Shown here: one piece after another, positions 53,909 to 63,254 of the stretch
How the letters are laid out: the number at the start of each line of letters is the position of its first letter
How positions within the stretch are numbered: the first letter of the stretch is position 1
Assembly (NCBI GenBank): GCA_028023455.1
Contig: JAQFVV010006353.1
Coordinates: 2,789,135-2,853,134, forward strand
Reading direction: 5' to 3'
Source of the DNA: Epiperipatus broadwayi
Taxonomy: Eukaryota; Onychophora; Udeonychophora; Euonychophora; Peripatidae
Length of the DNA: 64,000 bases
The notes under the pieces: model-generated
Database searches by the model: none
What the model was told of the DNA's origin: nothing
The model's input: the letters and a program-made list of their open reading frames with translations, nothing else
Made by a program: the position numbers and the translations under genes

Positions 53909-55480
53909 TACGCAAATATTACATGTGTTTTATTTGGAGTATCCCAAACAAATAATCTTGGAATGAAAGCATATTTGTAAAATGGCCTTTGTTTTAAATA
54001 TCTTACTTTTCAAAGAGTACATTGAAAGACTAAATTAAATTGAAAAAAATTATATATCATTAATATCAAGATTGTTGAAGTATATAGATTGGATGAAAAT
54101 TGATGATGAACTACTATCAGACCCCCCCCCCCGTATGAATTAGCTGTTTTTTTTAATTGCTAAATTGATAAATTTTAGAATTATCAAATGCTGCATTTAA
54201 CACATGACATGATCAATTTTGGAGATAATTTTCTACCTTTCTGAATTTATGTCAACCATGTTTTATAATCATTAAATAATTATAATTTTATTACACCTTT
54301 CAGAATGATCAAATCTTTTATTCAGTAAATCACGTGGAGAAATTTTGAGCTGATCGTCTGCTTTTCTGAATTTTTGTCAACCATATTTAATAATCATGAA
54401 ATAAGGATAATTTTATTTCTAACTATATGTATAAGTTGCTTAATTATTCTAACTATTTCTATAAGCTGATTAATTATTCAAGTTAGTTTAACAATTAATG
54501 AAACATGTCAAATAGTAATAAAAGCATTTGACATACTAGCAAACGTACACACATATATATATATACATGGACGGAGAGAAACAGATATTCTGTAATAAAG
54601 ATAATAAAGAATTACAAGAAGTGAGGATGCAAACAATATATCCGAATTATTCATAATGTTTATAGAAACATATTTTTTCTGCGTTCATAACTGATCATTC
54701 ACAACACCAGATAACAAACACGAAACTTAAACGTTATATAATAAAAAGTATGAAGCCAATAAAATCACCAGATTTACAAAAAAATTGTTAGTTTTATATG
54801 AGAAGATAAAGCAAAATAAGTTTCCAAATGTCTACTTCTAAAACCACTCACTGCTTTTATAATAAATGCTTTCTAATGATAGAATAGAAGTGGAGAAAAA
54901 TAATGACTGCACTTAGAATAGATGGGCGAAAAGTTTTTTTTTCTTTTTTCAAAAGACAACTCAAATTTCATAATATACCACATTAGTAACAAATCCTGCC
55001 ATTTATAAATAAAGAGGATAGAGTGTATAAAATCAAAAAACTGACTACATACTTAACACAGTTATGCGTACATATAAAAGAAATAATACACGTTAGGAGT
55101 AAAATCTTACAACCTAAAGTAAAAGTAGTCATTAATGCATTGCTCCACGTAAGCAACCTTATTATACTACAGTATTTTGATATGTGATGAAAAGGTATTA
55201 TAAGAAATAATTATTCATTTTACGTTTATAATTTAAATATTGTAACGGGTGTACTCGTTTACCGTATACTTATTAGTTCTTATCATAAAAAAAATATCTA
55301 TATTTCCCCTTTTTCTTTTTAAGCAAAAAAAATTGTGATAAGAAAATTTCGTATTTCTCTCACAGCATATTTATGGACGTCAATCATTGACTCCAAGCGC
55401 CAAACTTACTTTTTACATAAGTATTATGCTGGAAGAGAAAATACGATAGTAATAGGGCCTCTCCACTAGCTCAGTACTCA
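53905..55480 (-). other. AT-rich region, mostly unique-looking, near the putative first exon
   Basis: Contains a C run at 54122-54132 and no recognised repeat family. On the model that the gene starts near 56 kb on the minus strand this is intron 1. Confidence 0.4.
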
Positions 55481-56420
55481 GGGCGGGTGGCCAACAAACC
55501 GTAGGAAAATGTACGGGGGAAAACTCTATGCAACCAACAGCGAAACTCGGATCAATTGTTTAAATTCATGAACTATATTCTATGAGTCAAATAATAAAAC
55601 ATACACATGTAATATAAGCCTTAAAATAAAACACCTTTTATTATAATATTTTTTTTTTTTTAATTTTAAGAAAACATATTTCCCATACCCTTTTAACGTT
55701 TACATAACCCAATAAAACCTACATATGTATTTGTGTGGATTTACAACAGAACAAGAAAACGAATGTATACACAGATAAAAATCTAATCAGATGTATCTGA
55801 ATGGCCTTATCAAAAAAAAATATATAAGTTTCTTGCCTTCATTCGTTCTCCTTGAGGGTTTCAGAAAAAACGTGGTAATTTTTGGAAAATAAAATATCTT
55901 AAGTTCACATTACCTGCACTTTTTGTCCGATGTGATCCCCGGGGATATCAAAATAAGAAGAAAAACACATGAAATCCGCAGCAAAACGTACGAGACAGTT
56001 CATCACGCTTCAGTTCATTCCGAGTCGGATCGATTCCCTTGCGAAAAGTTGATAGATCTCCGGTAGATGTTCTCCGGTCACTGCCGCATGGACTCTTCGG
56101 GGTAAGGTCCAGAAAACCCAGCACGCTTAAGCTTTTACCCCACCGTACTCATGTTCGGCCGTAGCCTTAATTACTCTTCTTAAAAATATATATAAAAAAA
56201 TTGAATATATTTTTAATTTTTCTCTTTCTTCTTTGAAAACCAAAATAATAATGACACTAGTTTAAAAAAAAACTACGTCTCCACTCTCCCTGTCACTTTT
56301 TCTTTTCTTTTGTTTTCGCAAACACAGTCCGTCCCCTTTCTTCCCCACCACGTGGGATAGATGGCCAGTTAAGCTAATAAGCAAAAGAACTTTTCGCACC
56401 TTCGGACATTTTGGCAATTA
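55480..56420 (-). promoter_or_regulatory. Putative promoter / 5' UTR of the minus-strand gene
   Basis: This stretch is clearly richer in G+C and CpG than the rest of the window. It contains the palindromic E-box CACGTG (about 56349-56354, in CCACCACGTGGG). It overlaps the putative first exon and lies within the segment that is duplicated in inverted orientation at 63255-64000, where the E-box and surrounding sequence are conserved. No TATA box was recognised at a defined distance. The transcription start is unknown. Confidence 0.45.
55914..56160 (-). CDS. Putative first coding exon of the lachesin-like gene
   Basis: On the minus strand a GC/CpG-richer segment leads to an ATG at about 56004-56002 (context GCGTGATGAACTGT). 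From it 30 codons are open (MNCLVRFAADFMCFSSYF, then DIPGDHIGQKVQ) to a good splice donor, CAG/GTAATG, at 55914/55913. Two tiny upstream ORFs (ATGCGGCAGTGA and ATGAACTGA) precede it. The predicted N-terminus is only weakly hydrophobic. In another frame, without an ATG, a run VLLRISCVFLLILISPGITS looks more like a signal peptide. The exon would end in phase 0, yet the Ig exon at 36808 enters in phase 1. So either an intermediate exon is missing from my reading, or the frame is damaged, or this is not the coding first exon. The function is inferred only from position, composition and strand. Confidence 0.35.
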
Positions 56421-56823
56421 ACATTCCGGAAACCCTTTTCTCCAACCTTCTTTTTATATATTTTTTTTTTCATTCAAATTCCCCAGATAAGACCTTCGAT
56501 GTTTAATATATTTCTTTTTTTTTTTTTTCTTACAATAATCTCTTATCTTGGATCCAAAAATGTATTCATACGTTCGTTTCTAGAATTGTCTATCCACACC
56601 GCAAATACATACATATACCACTTTTACACAAATAAAACGCAAATTCTCCCCCCACTCCCTCTTTTCTTACTTTAATAAAATTTTTAAACATTTTCTCCCA
56701 CTACAAAATAAATACTAAAACGAAATAAAATCAAATTATATGAAACTAATTTTAAACTATATCACATATGTGTGCGCCTTTCTACATTGTAACTAGGGTT
56801 TAAACCCGACTGTTTACAATATA
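56070..56823 (-). repeat. Left arm of an inverted duplication of the gene-start block
   Basis: The reverse complement of this segment aligns along its whole length with 63255-64000. Sequence is conserved at roughly nine of ten positions by eye, with small indels. Shared blocks include GGATAGACAATT, TGGATCCAAGATAAGAGATT, CCGGAATGTTAATTGCCAAA, GGGACGGACTGTGTTTGCGA and CTTAAGCGTGCTGGG. The outer boundary at 56787-56820 is an imperfect palindrome, CTAGGGTTTAAACCCGACTG. The arm probably continues left of 56070, but its partner there is outside the window. Confidence 0.9.
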
Positions 56824-57161
56824 GATCGTTTAATTTGGAGTTTAAGTAAATTTTCTACTTATTTATGATTGCTTAAATATATCTTATCTTTAACAAACGA
56901 GCAGGAGTCTGATTTCGAAAGATGGTCTCTTTAAAATAATTGACCTAAGATCTTGAATACGAAAAATAAAATGAATTATAATTTAAGGTCACTTTCAGGT
57001 AGTGTGGAATATCAGATTTTTGTTGCAAAAAAAAAAAAAACTGTATTCATTTTATGAGATACTTTCATAGAAGGTTGAATATATTGACGGGCTGATGGAT
57101 TTATTCCTATTCATAGAAGGTTTAAAAGTTTTATATATTTATTGAAAAATCTTTCTATTTC
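56424..57161. other. Outer part of the inverted arm and unassigned flank
   Basis: To 56823 this is the upstream part of the inverted arm. From 56824 to 57161 nothing was recognised. Confidence 0.4.
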
Positions 57162-57289
57162 GTGAAAAAAAAAAGTAAGGCTAGGATAATGTTATCATTT
57201 TATTATTTTGTTACTTATAAGTCATTAATGAGGTTATTAAATGAAGATTTAAAAAAAGTTAATGATAACAATATGAGAAATTTGAATTG

Positions 57290-57625
57290 TAAATATAGCG
57301 GATTTGAACTCAAAGCAACCTTCAACTATCCACACTATCTTATAATACTGATACACATGACCAACACATGATAATTTACTCACCTTGAATAAATTAATTA
57401 GCATATTCTTCCAATCTTACTACTTTTATGCCATCTAGTGTAAACTTTAGTAATCAATAGTTGCTAGATAGTAGTGTTTAATAAATTCTTATTCAGTGTA
57501 GTCATATTCAAACAGTTGCAGGTTAGTGTCTAGCGTATGGCTTTCATCAATGAGAAGCTTTTTTTAATTTGTTTTGAACAGTGTATTTAGATATTTTTGG
57601 ATTTAATGCACCTTTTTTTCTAGAA
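57290..57625. repeat. Adjoining R2 and R1 fragments
   Basis: ATTTGAACTCAAAGCAACCT TCAACTATCC and ATACTGATACACATGACC (57301-57363) are an R2 end. From 57420, GCCATCTAGTGTAAACTTTA GTAATCAATAG and GGCTTTCATCAATGAGAAGC are R1. Confidence 0.5.
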
Positions 57626-58063
57626 ATCAGTTTTAAATTTTTTGTTATACTATCAAACTACTAGATTGATAGTATAACATTTACAAAAGCAGATTATCAA
57701 TCAAAGTCTCATCATGTGATTTGCTGAATAAAATGGTGATTGGCTGAGTAAAACATTTGGTAATTTTAAAATTAATCATTTAAAACTTTTTTTTTTTTTT
57801 TCTAATGCATTATTTTTTTTCTACTCACTTATTTGTATTTGGAGAGTTAAGAATTGATTTTTCCTACCACAGCGCCATCTATTCTGAAGCTATACTTTTT
57901 TAAAAGGAATAAATTCCTATCATTGTATTATTGAGATTTTTTCTTTCTTATTTTTCATCTTTGAATTATTAATCCCCAAAAGTATATAATTATCATCAAA
58001 GTGCTTGGGTCTTGCCCAATCTGACCCTTCAAGCACTTGAACTTCTTCTGAGCTCAATAGAAA
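57626..58063. other. Unassigned stretch with a small hairpin
   Basis: GTTATACTATCAAACTACTA GATTGATAGTATAAC (about 57640-57676) forms a perfect short stem. Nothing else was recognised. Confidence 0.4.
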
Positions 58064-58152
58064 ATGTGATGTGATGTGATGTACTGTGGCTTCTCCTTAA
58101 ACGGAGTCAGGAATCTTTCAGCAATTATATCTAGAGAAACCTGTTAGCCACT

Positions 58153-58437
58153 TTATTTTCCATTCCCCAGACTAATTTTTCCCATATTCTGCCCCATCCC
58201 ATTTCCACAACATAACTTTGTCAACTCTACAGCCTTTATATCTAAATCCCCCTTATCTTTTTCCAAACCCAGCATAAAAACCAATAATCTACTTTCTGTA
58301 TAATCACTTTTTTCATATTTATTTTCCCATAACTTCATTATATGTGCCCTTTCTGTTTCCAAGCATTTACATTCAATTAACAGATGCGTAATATTTTTTA
58401 TTCCTTCCTCACATAATTTACAAAATAAATCACCCAT
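58153..58437 (-). pseudogene. LINE C-terminal zinc-knuckle fragment, copy 3
   Basis: A 94-codon frame begins MGDLFCKLCEEGIKNITHLL, the equivalent of residues about 283-303 in the 11-kb copy, with C-x2-C-x8-H-x4-C retained. Near the end WKWDG is shifted (LCCGNGMGQNMGK), showing a frameshift. Confidence 0.72.
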
Positions 58438-58623
58438 ATTTTTCCATTTACATGTATATTCTCTTGTTGCTAAAGATCCTGTTCAAGCCTTAAACAATAA
58501 ACTACTTTCCTTACTATTATCATAAATTAACAATATTCTGTTTATTTCTATATATATTTAAACTCTTTTTACTCTCCATACTAGTTCTCCATTTCTCTAA
58601 TTCCCTATTCTTTATTAGTAAAT

Positions 58624-59020
58624 CTATTCTTTTATTCCATTACCACTATAACACTCAACAATCATCCTAACACAATCACCCCATCTTTTATACAAATATA
58701 CAGATATAAATTCTTTATCCAAATCTTTTGCATACTGTATTACCTTTCTCACCCATTTTCTTACTTGCCCTTTACTCATAACCCAATTAAATACTATTTT
58801 AGCTATTCTTTTATTATCCATCAACTGCAATCTACCAAACATTTTCATTTTACTTTTTGCATCTCTCATATGAAAACTCAACCATCCCATTTCTCCTTGA
58901 ATTGCCTCCTTTGCTGTCCATACATCTGCATCCAATGCATGTCTTCCTTCTTCCCTTTGAACTTTTTTTAAGAAATTTAATACCCCATTACTAACATATA
59001 ATGCATCATTACCATATGTC
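58624..59020 (-). pseudogene. LINE RT thumb fragment, copy 3
   Basis: The frame from TYGNDALYVSNGVLNFLKKV to YKRWGDCVRMIVECYSGNG matches residues about 86-211 of the 11-kb copy. The poly-Leu run upstream of about 59030 in the same frame is translated microsatellite and not part of the element. Confidence 0.72.
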
Positions 59021-59083
59021 ACAGTACAGTTATGCCACCTATTGTAAATTATAGTAATCAGTAGATACCAGAATTTGTGACTA

Positions 59084-59085
<2 letters not shown>
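59021..59085. repeat. R1 fragment
   Basis: CAGTACAGTTATGCCACCTA TTGTAAATTATAGTAATCAG is the R1 subterminal phrase (CATACAGTAGTGCCACTCAG). It adjoins the truncated 5' end of LINE copy 3. Confidence 0.5.
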
Positions 59086-59118
<33 letters not shown>

Positions 59119-59255
59119 TAATAATAATAATAATAATAACAACAACAACAACAACAACAATAATAATACTTCTTGTTCTTTTTCTTCTTCTTCTTATTAT
59201 TGTTGTTGTTGTTATTGTTATTGTCCTTATTGTTGTTGTTATTATTATTGCTTTA
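59086..59255. repeat. Compound trinucleotide microsatellite
   Basis: (AAT)n, then (ACA)n, a TTC-rich patch, then (TTG)n and (TTA)n. The second half is roughly the complement of the first, giving a hairpin-prone array. Confidence 0.9.
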
Positions 59256-59324
59256 AGGTATAATCAAAAAATAATTTTTCGAAAAGTTAATATTTATTAC
59301 CAAGTGTTAATATATACTTAAAAC

Positions 59325-59490
59325 AGTAGCAACTTTCTCCATACAGTAGCGCCACCAGATTCATCCATTGATTACTATAACTTGCACAGGGTGGCACTGT
59401 TGTATGAAGAGGGTTGCTACTATTTTAACAGATTGTGTAAGCATGAGAAATGATGGTCGTGTGATGTTTTAGTGGTAAGCATATACTTCT
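59325..59490. repeat. R1 terminal copy
   Basis: AACTTTCTCCATACAGTAGC GCCACCAGATTCATCCATTG ATTACTATAACTTGCACAGG GTGGCACTG and the terminus ATGGTCGTGTGATGTTTTAG TGG. It is a short version like 47326-47616, with the first arm cut short. Confidence 0.65.
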
Positions 59491-59569
59491 GAATGTCTGA
59501 TACTTACAACTGTGGTGGTAGTAGGAAAAAGACCGACTTTTTTACACATGCTTAACATGTGCTTTATTT

Positions 59570-59672
59570 TTTTTTTCATGTGTCAAAGCATTGGCCGGGA
59601 AGCGAATCCACAAACCCGGGACAACTGCTTGTAAGGCAGTTGTGGTGACCACTCGGCCACCAACGCTTGACG
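59570..59672 (-). mobile_element. Minimal tRNA-derived SINE (copy 2) with perfect target duplication
   Basis: The minus-strand body of 103 bp starts CGTCAAGCGTTGGTGGCCGA GTGGT with a near-perfect A box. It has an anticodon-like arm AACTGCCTTACAAGCAGTT (loop CTTACAA), a T-arm-like CCCGGGTTTGTGGATTCGCT TCCCGG, and 3' CCAATGC that pairs with the 5' GCGTTGG. A short A-rich tail follows. ATGTGCTTTATTT (plus strand, 59557-59569 and 59673-59685) is a perfect 13-base target duplication. It is a retrotransposed tRNA-like sequence and not a native tRNA gene, because it has the poly(A) and the duplication. Confidence 0.88.
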
Positions 59673-59689
59673 ATGTGCTTTATTTGATA

Positions 59690-60384
59690 CAGAAAACATT
59701 GTTGGAATAATTAACGTTAAGTGAATTCATGTTTTCATATATATACTTATTTCTTCTGTAACATTAATCCAATAGCTTTATTTAATATAATATCTAATAT
59801 TTATGCAGTATATTTTTATAAAATATAACCCTTACACAAAAGAAAGTAATTATAATTCCTAGAAACACTGTGCTGTAAAAATCACTTTTAAAACTTTACA
59901 AGGAAATGACTTTTGAAGTTTATATTAATTGTTTTATCATCTTTTATATTTATTTTCAATATTTGCTTTGTTTTTATACTCTATAAATGACAGTTCACTT
60001 CTTTAAAGGTTATTTTTGAAATATTTAATTGTTATTTTAGAACTTTATTTGTTATTCTTAAATATTAATTAAAATATTGCCCTTTACGTATTATTTTAAA
60101 TTGATAGATGATCAAAAATAGAAATTTAATATAACGAATTTGATAGAATTATTAAATAAATAGTACATTAATTTGAAGTAAACAATATTAAAGAGCAAAA
60201 TTAGAGACATTAAAAAAATGAATGTTGGAGAATAAAATCATTAATTCGGAAAGTAAGATAAGGAGTGCAGAAGCTATAGCAAGTAAATAAAAAAAAACAT
60301 TTGAAAGAATTATGAGAAGTAAGAGTAATTAAAGTGAATATATATGTCAGAGAATGAACATCATTTTCAAGCATTACAGATCCC
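59690..60384. other. AT-rich stretch, nothing recognised
   Basis: No gene or repeat family was recognised. Confidence 0.35.
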
Positions 60385-60765
60385 TTTTAGAAGGACGATC
60401 CCCCAAGTTTAATCACTTTATTTGCTTTCTCTGATCCATAGTTTCTCTTTTACGCATAACACCAACAGACTTCCTTATTTCATCTTCCCATTTTACACAC
60501 AGTCCTTTTTTAAACCTTATACAATCACTTGATATCCACTTTCAGATCTCAACTATCCATCTATTATCATCTCATTTCACAATATGTATTGGGCAGTTCT
60601 ATTTCAGTCTCTTAATTCATCAATGACAACTGTTTGTTTTTTCACTTTAATATTTTTCATCTTTCTTGCTTACTCCAACATATACCTCTCAATACTTCAC
60701 TGAGGGGCTTGAAGTTTTTGTATTATTCTTCTGTAAAGCGACCAAAGTATCAGGTCCAAAAATAG
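60385..60765 (-). pseudogene. RTE-like LINE C-terminal fragment
   Basis: On the minus strand KLQAPQ, a stop, then SIERYMLE; VIDELRD; NEMIIDG; and WIRESK align by position with RLQTTQRSMERCMLGV, LIEKIKRLKW, RRDDNRWTI and the terminal region of the RTE-like copy at 3345-5450. Frames change several times. The fragment ends with GATTAAACTTGGGGGATC, equivalent to GGATTAAACTTGGAGAGACC at 5382-5401. Confidence 0.62.
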
Positions 60766-61033
60766 AAACTGATAAAAAAATCTACTAGGCATAAATCATA
60801 TCTATCAAACGAACTCCAATAGAACTTCTATGAGTATTATAAAATTATGTAAGTAAATTCATTTTAAAAATCCATTATGGTAATAATTAGTGTATTTATC
60901 TGCTTTGAATATGATTTTGGGTTCAAATTTAGGAGGAGCTTAAATTTAAACATGTAAGTAAATTCATGTTAAAATCCATTATAGTAATAATTAACTGAAA
61001 CACAGGCTTATTATATACCTGGGTCTATATATG
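60766..61033. other. Short direct repeats before the R2 hairpin
   Basis: TAAGTAAATTCATTTTAAAA ATCCATTATGGTAATAATTA occurs at 60849-60888 and again at about 60955-60993. The second is joined to the R2 outer end, CTGAAACACAGGCTTATTAT ATACC. Confidence 0.55.
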
Positions 61034-61695
61034 TAATATATAGGGTATATGAGCACAGACTTTAAGATGACTCATCACTCTCCACTCTATCTAATAACAC
61101 TGATACACTCAAGCACATATATGCTGAAAAGATAAATAATCACCAATATACGTATTTCATGCTAAACCAGCAATCATCAGTTGGTTTAGATTATCACCTC
61201 CCATACATATATACTACAAGTGCTCAGATATATATTAAGATAGGCAATCTTCATACTTTCATGGACAGGCTCCAATCTACTTCACACTCCAACTCTTCAA
61301 CCATCCATCCAATTGAAAGTCTGTACATGTGGGGTTCAGATTGACCTTAGGTCAACATGGGTATGACAAGAATTTCGGCCTCAGGATGGCCTTCGAGCAT
61401 TCCATCATCAGACTTTCAATTGGATGGACGGTTGAAGAGGGAGTGTGAAGTAGATTGGAGCCTGTTCATTAAAGTATGAAGATTGCCTATCTTAATATAT
61501 ATCTGAGCACTTATAGTATATATGTGTGGGAGATGATAATCTGGACCAACTGATGATTGCTGGTTTAGCATGAAATATGTATATTGGTGATTATTTATCT
61601 TTTCAGCATATATGTGCTTGAGTGTATCAGTGTTATTAGTAGAGTGGAGAGTGATGAGTCATCTTAAAGTCTGTGCTCATATACCCTATATATTA
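61034..61695. repeat. Near-perfect R2 hairpin with ~287-bp arms
   Basis: The left arm (61034-61321) and right arm (61411-61695) are reverse complements along their full lengths, with few mismatches. Examples: GATGACTCATCACTCTCCAC / GTGGAGAGTGATGAGTCATC, and GCTAAACCAGCAATCATCAG TTGG / CCAACTGATGATTGCTGGTT TAGC. The loop (61322-61410) contains GATTGACCTTAGGTCAACAT GGG and CCATCATCA. If transcribed it would fold into nearly 290 bp of double-stranded RNA. Confidence 0.92.
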
Positions 61696-62429
61696 GTAAT
61701 GATTAGTGTATTTATCTACTTTGACTATGATTTTGAGTTCAAATTTATAAAAAAACAACTTTTTATTAGTTAATTACATATTGTCATCATAGATATAATT
61801 TAGAGATATATAGTAAATGGATATTTAGATGTTGTTTTATGAATGGTTAAACAAATTGCTGGCAGTTTAAGTTGGTCCAATGAGATGTAATGATTGCAAA
61901 TAAAAAATTCATATGATGTACTATGTTGAAGCCTTTGACAAGGAAAAATGTTATAAATCCAGGAACAGTAAGACCAATATTCCTTTACTTTTGTATCTAT
62001 AAAAACAATATAAATGATAAAGGCATAGCACATTATCAAATAGCATCTACAAAACTTAAACTTGAATTGTGAACAATCAGAAACAGTATCTTTAAAATGC
62101 CACATAAACATTGAAGGATATATATATATTAGTGAAGCCAGATGACCTATTAAAAGTTTATAAAATTAAAACTAAAAAATAAAAATCATGCCAGTATGTA
62201 TGAATATATATTAAGAAAGACAAGTATGTTGGACCAACAGGAAAAATACCCCACCCCACCCCCCAAAAAAATAAAGAAGCCATTCACATGGCAAAGACAA
62301 ACAATCACATAAGTCATTTAATGGTCATAATCCATAATGCTTGAAAACCCTTCATTAATTCCTGCTTTAAGAAAAATGAAGAAATCAGGTGGATTAGACT
62401 CTTATAAATAAATATATAAAATTTCCAAT
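61696..62429. other. Unassigned stretch
   Basis: A 103-codon minus-strand run at 62111-61800 has no recognised domain. The segment at 62220-62270 is C- and A-rich. No repeat family was assigned. Confidence 0.35.
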
Positions 62430-62740
62430 AACTATTGCCTTTTGGTATTAGCTTAGTTGATTAGATCAGATCCTTAAATACAGTATTTATAAATCTAATG
62501 ATCACTTAATTGATTCCCATGTAATTAGTGTCACTTATCAAATCAGCCATATCTGAAAGAGAGTGGTAAATAATACCATTAAAAATGTTGTGTTCTATGT
62601 TAACCTAAGTGTTTTTATTACCCATTGAATGTATTTGAATAGATTAAAAAAAGTTTACATTTTTCTAAAAATATTATTATTTGAAAAAAATAGATAATGG
62701 AGGTACTCAATATATAATTACAAATTTCAATAAATTTCAT
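62430..62740 (+). repeat. R3 composite SINE copy
   Basis: TTAGCTTAGTTGATTAGATC AG, ACAGTATTTATAAATCTAAT G and ATTGATTCCCATGTAATTAG TGTCACTT give the head. ATGTTAACCTAAGTGTTTTT ATTACCCATTGAATGTATTT, AATAGATAATGGAGGTACTC AATATATAATTAC give the body. It is diverged but colinear with 45578-45815. Confidence 0.58.
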
Positions 62741-63254
62741 CTTATTGAAAAGAGAAATTAGATTTTTTTCAGTTTACAAAAACTGATATCATTTGAAATA
62801 CGATCAATTATCTTTATATCAAACAATTTTCAGGATAGAGGTAGGATATTTTTATTATATCACTTTATAACTTCTCGTTTTTAAAATTTTATATACAACT
62901 AAGGGAGCACAATCATCCTGCTCCCTTCAGCACCCAATCCTAACTGAGCTCTGTCTTCTCATTCACACTCTTTCAGTAGAGCTTACAGAAAAATATTTAT
63001 TTCTAACAGTTATTTCCATACAATATATTGTAAATATTGGGGATCTTGATTAAAGTAAGAGATATTAAAATATTAAAGTAAGAAAATATTAAGTAATGTT
63101 AACATCTAAAGATATAAGCAATTTTGTATATTAAAGAAGAGCATGAGATCAATGGATTTCGGAGAGATCAACCCAGTTAGATCAGGTAACTCCTTAGAGC
63201 AACTACAATCATAATTAATTATATCAACCAGCATTATCAATAAGTATAAGTAAT
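62741..63254. other. Unassigned stretch before the right inverted arm
   Basis: A CCCTTCAG/TCCTAACTGAGC patch near 62930 is slightly richer in GC. No feature was recognised. Confidence 0.35.

Larger units (their letters stand above)
58064..59020 (-). mobile_element. LINE family L1x copy 3, 5'-truncated, frameshifted
   Basis: The 3' tail ATGTGATGTGATGTGATGTA (plus strand, 58065-58084) is the same ATCAC tandem as in the other two copies. Coding sequence matches the 11-kb copy from TYGNDALYVSNGVLNFLKKV (58980s) through WVMSKGQVRKWVRKVIQYAK to the zinc knuckle CKLCEEGIKNITHLLIECKC (58153-58437 frame). A frameshift around 58440-58620 separates the two halves. It is the shortest of the three copies. 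Confidence 0.82.

Noticed and set aside
59115-59321. Ile/Thr/Val-rich and poly-Leu open frames on both strands
   Set aside because: They translate trinucleotide microsatellites. Only the part of the minus frame left of about 59020 is LINE-derived.
59570-59672. Functional tRNA gene (minus strand)
   Set aside because: The cloverleaf is plausible, but the A-rich tail and perfect 13-base flanking duplication show retrotransposition; the B box is also degenerate.
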